Positions 48,196-57,415 of a stretch of 64,000 bases of DNA are shown here, one piece after another; position 1 is the stretch's first letter, and the number at the start of each line of letters is the position of its first letter. Location of the stretch: contig NC_050724.1 in assembly GCF_013402915.1 (NCBI RefSeq), forward strand, positions 372,001 to 436,000, written 5' to 3'. The notes below the pieces were generated by a model. That model saw only the letters and a program-made list of their open reading frames with translations. It was not told where the DNA came from and did not search any database. The DNA comes from Zygotorulaspora mrakii. Taxonomy: Eukaryota; Ascomycota; Saccharomycetes; Saccharomycetales; Saccharomycetaceae. Position numbers and translations under genes: made by a program.

Positions 48196-49311
48196 TCAAG
48201 ATTTGTCAGCGGATCCGATTGACACACCGGCTTCAATGCTACTGCCAATCTTGGACAGACATTGCGGCAGCATAGTGTTTCTCTCATACTTATCCATGAC
48301 CTCAACGATCTTGTAATAGATATCCGTGTAGCCATTGGCTGGTTCGATAGTTACTGGTACGGAAAAATAGGGTTGGTTCGCAATCAGCGGTAGAAGCTTC
48401 CGAGCTGACTCGTTGACAGGGGCTTTTTCCCGGTTCAACAACGATATGTAGAACGTACCCTGGATGGTTCTTGACTTGCCAATAATCAGCGTCAAAAATT
48501 TGACGGTCTCCTTGAATGCAGCATGGGCCATCGATAACGTCGCAGAGCCAAGACCTTTCTTGGCCTTGACAATCTCGTCCCCCCCGAATTGAACACGGTG
48601 GACCAAATACTTTCTCTCGTCGGCCGAGAGTTGCCAGAAAGGCTGCGCTAACGAAAATAATGGCATTATCGTTTCCCCCGAGTGACCGCCGATCACAGGA
48701 ACTTGAGGCAGCGGATCCGATATCGTGGTGGGGTCGTGTTTGACCATCACTTCCCTCAAGAACGTCGAAGCACGGACAGTATCCAGCGTGGTTATCCCAA
48801 AGACTCTTCTCTCGATCTGCAACCCTTCACTGGCCGCGCTTCGGTTCAGTTTTTCCACCATGACCGGGACCAACGAGTTGACCGGGTTGGAAATGATCAA
48901 AACGAACACCCTGCTGAGATCCGCGTGCGCCTCGATGGACTCCGTCAGCTGCGAGATGATGCCTGCGTTGATACTCAACAGATCCTCCCGGGTCATGCCC
49001 GGCTTTCTGGGCACGCCCGCGGGTATCAGGATCAAGTCCGTGTTGACCAGGCAGTCCCTTATGCCATTGGGCGTGCTGCTCGAGTGGTACGACACGCTGA
49101 TTGGCGTGTCCACGTGAGACAGATCCGCGGCGAAGCCCTCAAGCACGTTTTGGTTGACGTCGTAAAGCGCCAGGTGGATGTGTGTGTTCTGCAGGTCCCC
49201 CAGGTACATGTTCAGCTGTGTTTTCAACAGAAGCGACAGCGACTGACCGATGCCGCCCGCGGCGCCAAGGATCGAAACTTTTGTCAGACTAGCAGTCAGA
49301 GAGTGTGGCAT
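48196..49311 (-). CDS. MDH2: cytosolic malate dehydrogenase
   Basis: The protein has 371 residues (S. cerevisiae Mdh2 377). NAD-binding GAAGGIG is at residues 16-22, followed by NPVNSLVPV and the active-site His in GGHSGETIMPL. There is no mitochondrial presequence and no C-terminal SKL-type signal (the end is SADKS), so it is the cytosolic form used in gluconeogenesis. The N-terminus MPHSL keeps Pro at position 2 as in S. cerevisiae Mdh2, where it is the degron read by the GID/CTLH ligase on return to glucose. The 5' half is GC-rich. A TATATAAG box (49509-49516) and an 11-bp repeat array lie upstream. The position matches YOL126C. Confidence 0.95.
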   Translation of the reverse strand: MPHSLTASLTKVSILGAAGGIGQSLSLLLKTQLNMYLGDLQNTHIHLALYDVNQNVLEGFAADLSHVDTPISVSYHSSSTPNGIRDCLVNTDLILIPAGVPRKPGMTREDLLSINAGIISQLTESIEAHADLSRVFVLIISNPVNSLVPVMVEKLNRSAASEGLQIERRVFGITTLDTVRASTFLREVMVKHDPTTISDPLPQVPVIGGHSGETIMPLFSLAQPFWQLSADERKYLVHRVQFGGDEIVKAKKGLGSATLSMAHAAFKETVKFLTLIIGKSRTIQGTFYISLLNREKAPVNESARKLLPLIANQPYFSVPVTIEPANGYTDIYYKIVEVMDKYERNTMLPQCLSKIGSSIEAGVSIGSADKS

Positions 49312-49386
49312 TGTACAAATTCGTACCGCTGGATGTATTATGTGTATCGACTCTATACCGTGGCGAATCTATCTGCTACAGCTCAC

Positions 49387-49452
49387 GAGCAAATCAGGAG
49401 CAAATCAGGAGCAACTCACAAGCAATTTACACGCAATCCACAAGCAATCCAC
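49387..49452. repeat. six-unit 11-bp tandem array
   Basis: The units are GAGCAAATCAG, GAGCAAATCAG, GAGCAACTCAC, AAGCAATTTAC, ACGCAATCCAC and AAGCAATCCAC. All share GCAA at the same place. The array lies 76-141 bp before the MDH2 ATG and 57-122 bp downstream of its TATA box, so around the likely transcription start or in the 5' leader. The period is close to one DNA helical turn. Confidence 0.8.
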
Positions 49453-50242
49453 CGATTACTCAGACCCAACTTCCGCCAGATCATCCCAAATATCCTCTCC
49501 ATCGTATACTTATATACCCATCGAGTCCCGGAAAAACGTTTTTATTCTAATCTTGATAATATACATGACACAACCACAGCCGATGTGACGGGGAGAGGAG
49601 AGATGACATGCAAACAACCAAAACATGCAAGTTCATGCATGATGGCAATGACACTTGCTAAGAACACCTAGCAGGAAGCCTTGCCGCACCGAAGCGCATT
49701 TCGGGCTGTCCGCTTTTTCGTTGTCCGGTTTTTTGTTTTTTTTTTTGTTTTTTCTGCTTACCTGTGTACACTTACTTGATGACGGTAATAACACAGCTGA
49801 AGGAAGAAGACGAATGTGGAAGAGAAGGTTTCTTCATTCGACCGAGGCGTTTTTGCGTTTATTATGTGCGATGGGAACGGTTGGGGCCGAGGCAAGAAGC
49901 CAGGGCAAGAAGCCATGTCCGGGAGGGATTCTAAACGGCCGTAGGATGCCGTGCGTGCTGCTCGGGTACGACGTTGTACGAGCGGTGAGTGGCCGTGGGT
50001 AGCGGGACCGTGTGGGAGCGAGTGCAGTTGAGAGTGGGCTCGTTCGGGTGGACTTCCGGTGTCAAGCAGTGGGACGGCGAGCCGGCTGGATGCATGGCGT
50101 CATTGCCGACGTGGCTGTCGTGTTGAGCAGGAGACGTGCGCCAGGGGCATCGCCAGCGTCGCGGGCGTTTTTTTTGTGACGTTGCCATTACCCCGCTTCC
50201 ACAGGTTGGGGAGGGGCGGGGCGGAGCGAGGGGCTTGCAGAT

Positions 50243-50342
50243 CCCGGATTGCGGTCCGGGACCATAAACGCCGAGGCGCCGGCGTGTCCGGGGCAGTCCG
50301 GGCCTGTCCGGAGCGCCAACTCCGGGTCACGCAGTCCCGGAC
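50243..50342. promoter_or_regulatory. cluster of TCCGG/CCGGA elements
   Basis: There are seven copies in 100 bp, in both orientations, in a segment that is 77% GC (46 of 60 bases at 50281-50340). Such sites could bind Zn2Cys6 regulators (CGG half-sites). Or they could reflect GC-biased drift. Confidence 0.4.
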
Positions 50343-50509
50343 AGGCTCGGACGTCACCTGGGCAGATGGCGATCCGCGTGCGCGCGCATTTTGTACGGGA
50401 CGGCTGGCGAAGATGGCAGCCGGGTCGCCAGATCTGCGATGAGGTTGAAAAAAAGCAGCGCACAAGCCAAAGTGATGATGCTCGAGTTGGCGAGGCCACA
50501 GCAGCGACG

Positions 50510-51844
50510 ATGACAGCTGAACCAGCAACTGCAGGAGCCGCAGCCGCGGCTGCTACGTTGCATGACGATAGGAGATGCACTTTTTACATGGTACAGAAGC
50601 AGAGACGGTGCGGTATGATGTGCAAGAAAGGCTGCGACATGTGCAGCGAGCACAGTGGATTTTCTTCGCAGGGCACCGCTGCAAGGCGGGTGCCCTGCCC
50701 GCTCGACCCCAAACACTCCGTGTGCGAGTCGAACCTGCGCAAACACCTGCTGAAATGTAGCAAGCTGAAATTGAGGCACGCGAACGACGACAAGCCGTAC
50801 TACTGTTTGGATTTCAACGCGGCAGCACACCGTTGCCATGACGTCGGGGCAGGGTCCGGGGGAGATGCCGACGGGGGCGTAAACGACGACAACGCCGATA
50901 TCAACGAGATAATCGTCAAGATGATTCCGATCCTGGAGGATGTCTACTCGAAGAATTTCGTGGACGAGCTCCCTCTGGATGTGAAGCGCAACGACTTCAT
51001 GCTCAACGGGAGGTTCAATCAACTGGTTGCGAACAAGAAGCATGCGATTCAGCAGTCGTCTCTGATACAGCATCTTTGCACGCGAAACTTAACCCGCAAC
51101 ACGTCATTTGTGGAATTCGGGTGTGGCAGGGCGGAGCTGTCGCGCTACGTGAATCAATTTGTGACGCACGAAAATACGGCACGCTCATCGCCGCATTCTC
51201 AGCACTTTGTTCTCATAGATAGAGCTTCCAACAGAATGAAATTCGACAAAAAATTCGCCGACGATTTTGAGGAAATGACGGGGTCTGGTGCTCCGCACCC
51301 GATGACGCACAGATACAGGATCGACATCAAAGATCTGAAATTGGACCCGCTTTTGCAGGATGGCAACTATGTGGCGATATCCAAACACCTTTGTGGCGTC
51401 GCCACTGACTTGGCGTTGCGATGCATCGCGAATAGTGAAAAACTGGTGCAACCGGGCCAGTTGCAGCTGCAGGGACTGTGCATCGCAATGTGTTGCCGGC
51501 ACATCTGTGATAGCGAAGAATACGTTAATCCTGCTTATATAAGAGAGCTAATTCGCGATTATGATGCAGATTACACCTCTTTTTTCAGGGCACTCCAGAA
51601 AATGTGTTCTTGGGCCACTTGCGGCAGAAAACCAGGCCTGAAAGATGACGACACCAATGGGCATTTCACTCAATTGACCGTCCAACAGAGAGAGTCATTG
51701 GGATTTATGGCGCGCAGAATTATTGACCACGGTAGATATAAATGGATTGCTTCAATTGTTCCACAAGATTATAAAGTAGAATTGCTGCGGTACGTTCCAC
51801 TGAACGTATCGTTGGAGAACGTGGCCATGATCATACATAAATAA
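50510..51844 (+). CDS. TRM13: tRNA 2'-O-methyltransferase Trm13
   Basis: The protein has 444 residues from the ATG at 50510. An in-frame ATG at 50366 would give 492, and S. cerevisiae Trm13 (about 476) does not decide it. I prefer 50510 because the 48 residues before it are low-complexity. A CCCH-type finger (RRCTFYMVQKQRRCGMMC...CSEHSG, from about residue 21) is followed by a CHHC U11-48K-type finger (VPCPLDPKHSVCESNLRKHLLKC) and the methyltransferase domain (VEFGCGRAELSRYV; KHLCGVATDLALRC). The enzyme makes Am or Cm at position 4 of tRNA-His, -Gly and -Pro. The 5' third is GC-rich, the 3' third is not. The position matches YOL125W. Confidence 0.9.
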   Translation: MTAEPATAGAAAAAATLHDDRRCTFYMVQKQRRCGMMCKKGCDMCSEHSGFSSQGTAARRVPCPLDPKHSVCESNLRKHLLKCSKLKLRHANDDKPYYCLDFNAAAHRCHDVGAGSGGDADGGVNDDNADINEIIVKMIPILEDVYSKNFVDELPLDVKRNDFMLNGRFNQLVANKKHAIQQSSLIQHLCTRNLTRNTSFVEFGCGRAELSRYVNQFVTHENTARSSPHSQHFVLIDRASNRMKFDKKFADDFEEMTGSGAPHPMTHRYRIDIKDLKLDPLLQDGNYVAISKHLCGVATDLALRCIANSEKLVQPGQLQLQGLCIAMCCRHICDSEEYVNPAYIRELIRDYDADYTSFFRALQKMCSWATCGRKPGLKDDDTNGHFTQLTVQQRESLGFMARRIIDHGRYKWIASIVPQDYKVELLRYVPLNVSLENVAMIIHK

Positions 51845-52211
51845 TTTGTATGAACTTTAAGGGTGTATTTGTAACTTTTAACTTCAAAGTGTACTTTTAA
51901 CAACTAAACATCAAATGTAATAAAAGATGATATTTTTCTTGCTCGAAGCAAGGCATTGTTTTGCTTCGATTATTCAACGGTCCTGACCTGCATTCAAGCA
52001 CGGGGACCATCCTACTTAATCAACCACACACATATATATGCAAGCACGTATATGGTTTCGCCTCGCAGCGTATCACGTGATCTATCGTCGCTTTTACTTG
52101 TTTTAACGTTCATTACCAAGAACGATAAAATAAAAGATAATGATAGCGTATTAATAAAAGCCAACGTCAATCAAGGAAAAATTTGGCTACGATCCGTCAT
52201 TCCCACAGGTC
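51845..52211. other. TRM13-YPT11 spacer
   Basis: This 367-bp tandem spacer is AT-rich. It contains CACACATATATATGCAAG (52027-52044) as a probable TATA region. No gene or clear regulatory motif was seen. Confidence 0.5.
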
Positions 52212-53498
52212 ATGTCTCGCAAAAAGCGATACTCTGTCTATATACCCACAACACCACTATCACCGATTCTACCGATTTATCCATCTCCCATTGATACAAA
52301 ACATGCACTGCAGTCATCAAGAACGTCAAGAGCATCGAGTCCTTTCATTACACATAACGACCATCAGGTACCAAATCGGCTAAGCTCACGAGATTCCTCC
52401 TCCTCATTCTATAGAGTTGCATCTTCTGGTGTAGATCAGATTTCTATAGATTCTCTTCCTGCCAATACACCAAATATAAAACTTTTACTGATCGGCGATG
52501 CAGGTGTCGGCAAAACTGCTGTAATACTGGGATATTGCAACGAGTTGCCATCAAAGGGTCAACTAAAGATTATGAATGATGCTGGTACACCTATTCGCGA
52601 TAAAAGGAAAAATACAGAAAATCTAAATAGTAGCAAGTCTTCTAAAAGGAAAAATAACAGAACTATTCAAATGAAAAAAAGGTATAGTCTGAACGACTAT
52701 GAAGAACTTTTCAATAAGAAACATAATTCAAACTCTTTAACAAATTTCACCAATTTAAGCAATGATGAAATTTCTGAAGATGGTAATGAGGAAAATTTGG
52801 ATGAATTAGTGGTAGAGACAAGGTCAACTATAGGTGTTGATATCAAGACAAGTATAGTAAATATTGATAATAGATTTTTCAAATGTATTTTGTGGGATAC
52901 AGCAGGACAGGAACGTTATAGAAATGCAATGATACCAATATTATACAAAGACGCCAACGGGATCATTCTAACGTATGATATATGTAACATGCAAAGTTTC
53001 GAGAACTGTTGCAATCACTGGTTAAAAGAGGCATTAGAAAATTTTGATCAGAGTGATTTACAAAACATACGTTTTTACTTGATAGGAAACAAAATTGATC
53101 TCTATACTGAGAGGAAAGTAACACATGAAAATGTTATTGAGGCTATTGAGAAAATTGAAACAAATTTTAAGGTCACAATTTCTGGAAATTTTGAAATTAC
53201 GTGCAAATGGCCACATGTTGTCGAAAGGACAGTAAACATGATAATACAAGATTTGGTGGAAAATGCGTGCTACGAAGTCATGGATTATAGTGCTGAACAA
53301 ACTCCATCATTGGATGGTTCTGCAGAATCAAATAATTCAAAGAACAGCGATAATGAAAGTGATGAAAATACCCTAAGATATCGTCATTTCAACAACAATA
53401 AAACAGATAGAAATAAAAAAAATAGTAATACAGTAGATATCTCCAAACCAAATAATTATTTTGAAGTTTCATCCTCGGATGGATCATGCTGTGTGTAA
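52212..53498 (+). CDS. YPT11: Rab-family GTPase Ypt11
   Basis: The protein has 428 residues (S. cerevisiae 417). The N-terminal extension begins MSRKKRYS. P-loop GDAGVGKT is at residues 95-102. There is a long charged insertion of about 100 residues before switch I, typical of Ypt11. ETRSTIGVDIKT, WDTAGQERY and GNKID follow, and the C-terminus is SCCV, which fits double-Cys prenylation. Ypt11 binds Myo2 and promotes transfer of mitochondria, late Golgi and ER to the bud. The C-terminal linker is Asn/Ser-rich. It is convergent with TRM11 (67 bp between stops). The position matches YNL304W. Confidence 0.96.
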   Translation: MSRKKRYSVYIPTTPLSPILPIYPSPIDTKHALQSSRTSRASSPFITHNDHQVPNRLSSRDSSSSFYRVASSGVDQISIDSLPANTPNIKLLLIGDAGVGKTAVILGYCNELPSKGQLKIMNDAGTPIRDKRKNTENLNSSKSSKRKNNRTIQMKKRYSLNDYEELFNKKHNSNSLTNFTNLSNDEISEDGNEENLDELVVETRSTIGVDIKTSIVNIDNRFFKCILWDTAGQERYRNAMIPILYKDANGIILTYDICNMQSFENCCNHWLKEALENFDQSDLQNIRFYLIGNKIDLYTERKVTHENVIEAIEKIETNFKVTISGNFEITCKWPHVVERTVNMIIQDLVENACYEVMDYSAEQTPSLDGSAESNNSKNSDNESDENTLRYRHFNNNKTDRNKKNSNTVDISKPNNYFEVSSSDGSCCV

Positions 53499-53565
53499 CA
53501 TTAATACAAATGACAATAATAACGATTAAGATTACTAATAATTCTCCTTTTTCGGAAGTTAATCA

Positions 53566-54867
53566 TTAATTAAAATGACTGAAATAACGATCTCTGAAAT
53601 TTGCTTGCGATCTCTTTTGACCAATATTTTCATTACCAGAATATTCAGAACCTCTATTAATATACACTAACAATCTTCTGGACCATTTATTAAATTCTTG
53701 AACACAATTGTATCTCAGTTCCAAATTGGAATGCAACGGAACGATTGTTTCTATATTCTCATCATTTGCTGTTGGCATCCAAAATGCTAGTCTGCCACCC
53801 ACAGGTAATCGCTCAGAGGCATATTGGAGTAAATCATCCAATAATGCATCCAATGAGTATGGTTTCTTTGTTGGAATATAATCACGGCGTGCAAATGCTT
53901 TCGTGCCATCAATTTCAACATTCTCTTTACCAATAAACCTCTCCGGGTTTTTTGCACCAAGAACTTTTATTCCTTCTCTAATACCATACGGTGGATCACA
54001 TAGTATAGTGTCAATCACAAGGGTTCTCCGTAGCGCATTATGTGTAAAATCCATTGTTAACACATTTAAAAATCTTGCGGAATCTCCATACATCTCAAAG
54101 TTTGTGCTAATATTATGCTGGGCACCCTTACCCCTAATCATTCTACCATCAATGTCAGAGCCAATCACAAGTGCACCATAATGGCCACCAGAGCATAAAA
54201 ATGAGCCTGTACCAGAGAAGGGATCATACATTATACTTCCAGGCTTGACCTGCGCTATATTTGCGCTTACCAGAGACAACTCCGCTTCAAAACTCGTGGT
54301 ACCTTTGTAAGGTCTTTTCTTCAGATCATACTTCTCTACCGCAGCACGGTCACTGCACTGAATTAAGCGCCCAAAAAATAACTTTATTGGCACCGTTCCA
54401 GGTAGATTATCTGATATTGGTTCATATTCTTCTATGACAGTAAAGATTTCTTGTGGCCTCTTCATATCTATCTTGCCTTGGAATTCGACATATGAGAAAG
54501 ATTCAATCTGTTTCACTCTGTTCGCTTTGCTTGATCCCCTGTATGATTCGAACTCAAATTTAAATGTTTTGGTGCGGTTATCGGACTTGTACTTCTCATA
54601 AAACGGCTGCCCTCGTATTGACTCGTGCAGTTCATGAAGGTTATCACCTTCCCCCCAATATTCATATATAGCCCTGCTTAAGATAGACCTCTTAATCCAA
54701 TCGCTTGCCGCCTTGTCGTCCTCTAATTCAACAACAAAGAATGGACTATCATCTCGATAGCTGCTAAAATCAATCTCCAGTTGGTACAGATCTGCTAGTG
54801 ATTCTAATTCGGCTCTTCGAAAATTGGAGTGGACCTGTACCATATAAACCAAATATTTCTTTTTCAT
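53566..54867 (-). CDS. TRM11: tRNA guanosine-10 N2-methyltransferase catalytic subunit
   Basis: From the ATG at 54867 the protein has 433 residues, exactly the S. cerevisiae length. The frame runs 15 codons further to a GTG. The N-terminal THUMP-related domain is followed by the Rossmann methyltransferase: motif I DPFSGTGSFLC from residue 215 and catalytic DPPYG at 291-295. With Trm112 it makes m2G10 in many tRNAs. Upstream are an exact PAC box and an RRPE-like element, consistent with co-regulation with ribosome biogenesis. It is divergent from HRP1. The position matches YOL124C. Confidence 0.96.
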   Translation of the reverse strand: MKKKYLVYMVQVHSNFRRAELESLADLYQLEIDFSSYRDDSPFFVVELEDDKAASDWIKRSILSRAIYEYWGEGDNLHELHESIRGQPFYEKYKSDNRTKTFKFEFESYRGSSKANRVKQIESFSYVEFQGKIDMKRPQEIFTVIEEYEPISDNLPGTVPIKLFFGRLIQCSDRAAVEKYDLKKRPYKGTTSFEAELSLVSANIAQVKPGSIMYDPFSGTGSFLCSGGHYGALVIGSDIDGRMIRGKGAQHNISTNFEMYGDSARFLNVLTMDFTHNALRRTLVIDTILCDPPYGIREGIKVLGAKNPERFIGKENVEIDGTKAFARRDYIPTKKPYSLDALLDDLLQYASERLPVGGRLAFWMPTANDENIETIVPLHSNLELRYNCVQEFNKWSRRLLVYINRGSEYSGNENIGQKRSQANFRDRYFSHFN

Positions 54868-54964
54868 TGCTGCAAGATGTTTCTGAGTACCAAAACAATT
54901 ATAAATAACCACAAAAAGCCCTTCAATTGAAGCTCTTTTTTCATTGATAGCTCATCATTTGCAT

Positions 54965-54974
54965 GCGATGAGCT
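54965..54974. promoter_or_regulatory. PAC box upstream of TRM11
   Basis: GCGATGAGCT is an exact PAC match, about 100 bp before the TRM11 ATG. Confidence 0.65.
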
Positions 54975-55125
54975 GTATTTTCGTATATGGTCTGAATATT
55001 TTTTCAGAGTGTCCGGATCAAAAAGGCGACCCTGGGGAGCCGGACAGAAACACCAAAAGAAACATTTTTGGTGGCAAAGCGGTGGGGGTGGCCTGGGCGA
55101 GGAGAGAAAAATTTTTCTCTGGGAG

Positions 55126-55133
55126 TATAAAAG
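55126..55133 (+). promoter_or_regulatory. HRP1 TATA box
   Basis: TATAAAAG lies in a locally GC-rich context (GGGAGTATAAAAGAGGGAAC). It is the best core promoter element on this side, and implies a leader of roughly 500-560 nt for HRP1. Confidence 0.6.
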
Positions 55134-55723
55134 AGGGAACATTTTCTAGGCAGGGGGCTTCCAGTATTCGTCACAACATCAGCAATCAACAGGTATAAAC
55201 AACACAGAGATAAACTACTCTCTTTAGGCTTAGATCTTCTGGAATTTTTTTGGTTTTACTACAAAAAGTGAAGTCTCAATCATTTCATAAAAAGAACGTA
55301 GCCTCAAGATACTTTTGGTGAAGATTCAGGTGTTAAGGCATCGTATATTATACTTTGAAACTAGGCATATACGTCGGACTTTGAGGTTTTTTAGTCAAGT
55401 AGAGGATTTAGGTATTCAAAGACATATTCTTTACATATCGTAAGTTTTGAAGACGAGGGGGAAAGCGAAATAGTAGCATCTCTTCAGTTTCAACAAAAGC
55501 ACTTGTAGGTAAGAAAACAAACCAAGCCAAAAAATCCATCAGGAAGCAACCATAGCGAACTATTTTGGGAACTATTTTGCTTTTTTGCTTGCATATCGAA
55601 CAAAAAAAATAACATAATCAGGAGCTCAGCGGGGGAGATTGTTGATTTTATTTTCTTTGATTATTTAATAAACATTCACATTCTCACATTCACATTCGAA
55701 TTCATACTCATACACTAGGAAAT

Positions 55724-57415
55724 ATGAATTCTGACGACGAAGACTTTAATGATATTTACGGGGATGAATCCACATCCACAACAACGGTAGTGGAGAACAA
55801 GGAGGAAACTAATAAAGATGCGATCAAAACAACCACCAATGGAGATTCTACTAGTAATGCCACGTCGTCGTTAGATCAATTGGCTGCACTACAGGCGTTA
55901 TCATCTAATTTGAATAAAGTATCTACACCTAATAGTAATAATAGTAGTAATGAAACTAGTAGTGAAAGTAAATCTAATAATTATAATAATAATATTAATA
56001 ATAATATTAATAATAATATAGATCAGCAAGGCGTCAATTCTTCAGGAAATCCAAATGAGAAACCAGGTCAAGGAACAGAGATGTCATGGGAACAATTACA
56101 ACAAACAATGTCACAATTCAATCCACAGCCAACACAACAGCAGCAACAGCAACAACAAGCAGCATTGAACTCCGTTAAAGCTGATTTATCAAGAGATATT
56201 TGTAAAATGTTTATTGGAGGATTGAACTGGGAAACTACTGAAGATGCATTGAAAGACTACTTTAGCAAATATGGTAGAGTTATCGATCTTAAAATCATGA
56301 AGGACACAAATACAGGTAGATCAAGAGGATTTGGTTTTCTAACATTTGATGAACCTTCGAGTGTCGATGAAGTTGTTAAGAGTCAGCATATTCTTGATGG
56401 TAAAGTTATTGATCCAAAGAGAGCCATTCCGAGAGAGGAGCAAGATAAGACTGGTAAAATTTTTGTCGGTGGTATCGGTGCTGACGTTAGACCAAAGGAA
56501 TTCGAAGAATTTTTTGCTCAGTGGGGAACAATTATCGATGCACAATTAATGCTTGATAAGGATACTGGTAGATCGAGAGGTTTTGGATTTGTCACCTATG
56601 ATTCACCGGATGCTGTCGACAAGGTATGTCAGAATAAATTTATTGATTTTAAAGGTAAAAAAATCGAAATAAAGCGAGCAGAACCCAGACATATGCAAAA
56701 GCAACAAGGCAATGAGAGCAGCATACAATCTTCATCAGGTATGCCAAACCCAATGGCACAAATGTATCAAAATCCAATGATGGGTGGTATGGGTGGTTTC
56801 AATCCAATGTTCAACCCGCAGGCAATGGCTGAATACTATCAAAAGATGCAGGAATACTATCAACAAATGCAGCAGCAGACCGGTATGGATTATAGTCAAA
56901 TGTTCCAGCAACAAATGCAACAAATGTCGATGATGATGCCGGGTTATAACATGCCTGGAATGGGTAATACAGCAGGATCTCCAACGAACGGATCTGGAAC
57001 TCCAAATGCAGGTGATGAGTCAAACTCCAATAATAATAGTACTTCTAATGTACAAACTATAGGTGGAGAACCATCTTCTGATCAGAAAAATGATGAAGCA
57101 GATCCTTCTAGTGATAATGGCGACAATAAGCTACAAATAAATCTACCAAGGGGTCCAAGAGGTCCTTCATCATCTGAAAAAGGTTCACATTACGGCCGCA
57201 ATGATCGCGGTGAGCGGGGTGAGCGCGGTGACCGTGGCGACCGTGGGGATCGCGGGGATCGCGGGGATCGTAGTGATCGTAGTGATCGTGATTATCATTA
57301 TCGTGGTGGTCACCGTAACAACTACCGTGGAGGCAATAATAATGGTGGTGGTGGATATCGCGGACGCAGTGGGTTTAACAGACGTAACAATGGATATCAT
57401 CCATATAACAGATGA
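55724..57415 (+). CDS. HRP1: hnRNP / cleavage factor IB Hrp1 (Nab4)
   Basis: The protein has 563 residues (S. cerevisiae 534). An N-terminal acidic and poly-Asn region (about 60-105) and a Gln run (about 135-148) precede two tandem RRMs: RRM1 at about 160-235 (MFIGGLNWETTED; GFGFLTF) and RRM2 at about 244-320 (IFVGGIGADVRP; GFGFVTY). Then come a Met/Gln-rich segment and a C-terminal RGG/RGD tail (GERGERGDRGDRGDRGDR). Hrp1 binds UAUAUA efficiency elements, directs mRNA 3'-end choice, and shuttles with mRNA. In S. cerevisiae it limits its own synthesis by premature termination. The DRG repeats are coded by a GATCGCGGG-like tandem. The position matches YOL123W. Confidence 0.96.
   Translation: MNSDDEDFNDIYGDESTSTTTVVENKEETNKDAIKTTTNGDSTSNATSSLDQLAALQALSSNLNKVSTPNSNNSSNETSSESKSNNYNNNINNNINNNIDQQGVNSSGNPNEKPGQGTEMSWEQLQQTMSQFNPQPTQQQQQQQQAALNSVKADLSRDICKMFIGGLNWETTEDALKDYFSKYGRVIDLKIMKDTNTGRSRGFGFLTFDEPSSVDEVVKSQHILDGKVIDPKRAIPREEQDKTGKIFVGGIGADVRPKEFEEFFAQWGTIIDAQLMLDKDTGRSRGFGFVTYDSPDAVDKVCQNKFIDFKGKKIEIKRAEPRHMQKQQGNESSIQSSSGMPNPMAQMYQNPMMGGMGGFNPMFNPQAMAEYYQKMQEYYQQMQQQTGMDYSQMFQQQMQQMSMMMPGYNMPGMGNTAGSPTNGSGTPNAGDESNSNNNSTSNVQTIGGEPSSDQKNDEADPSSDNGDNKLQINLPRGPRGPSSSEKGSHYGRNDRGERGERGDRGDRGDRGDRGDRSDRSDRDYHYRGGHRNNYRGGNNNGGGGYRGRSGFNRRNNGYHPYNR

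Larger units (their letters stand above)
49312..50509. promoter_or_regulatory. divergent region MDH2 / TRM13, GC-rich
   Basis: These 1.2 kb contain, from the MDH2 side, an 11-bp array (49387-49452), a TATA box (49509-49516), a poly-T tract (49727-49757) and then a GC-rich stretch (about 49850-50509) with seven TCCGG/CCGGA sites at 50243-50342. The open frames over the GC-rich part start with TTG or run antisense and have no recognisable content. If TRM13 used the ATG at 50366, its last 144 bp would be coding. Confidence 0.6.
54868..55723. promoter_or_regulatory. divergent region TRM11 / HRP1 with long HRP1 leader
   Basis: In these 856 bp the TRM11 side has PAC GCGATGAGCT (54965-54974) and RRPE-like GAAAAATTTTTC (55106-55117). 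The only strong rightward TATA box is TATAAAAG (55126-55133), 591 bp before the HRP1 ATG. Between 54990 and 55723 the plus strand has no ATG at all. See findings. Confidence 0.75.

Noticed and set aside
48682..49671. 329-codon open frame antisense to MDH2
   Set aside because: It is a shadow of GC-rich MDH2 codons on the other strand, with no ATG start and His/Arg-rich noise.
50354..51073. 239-codon frame antisense to TRM13, and several frames in the GC-rich spacer
   Set aside because: High GC removes stop codons by chance. None has a domain, and TRM13 on the plus strand explains the coding signal.
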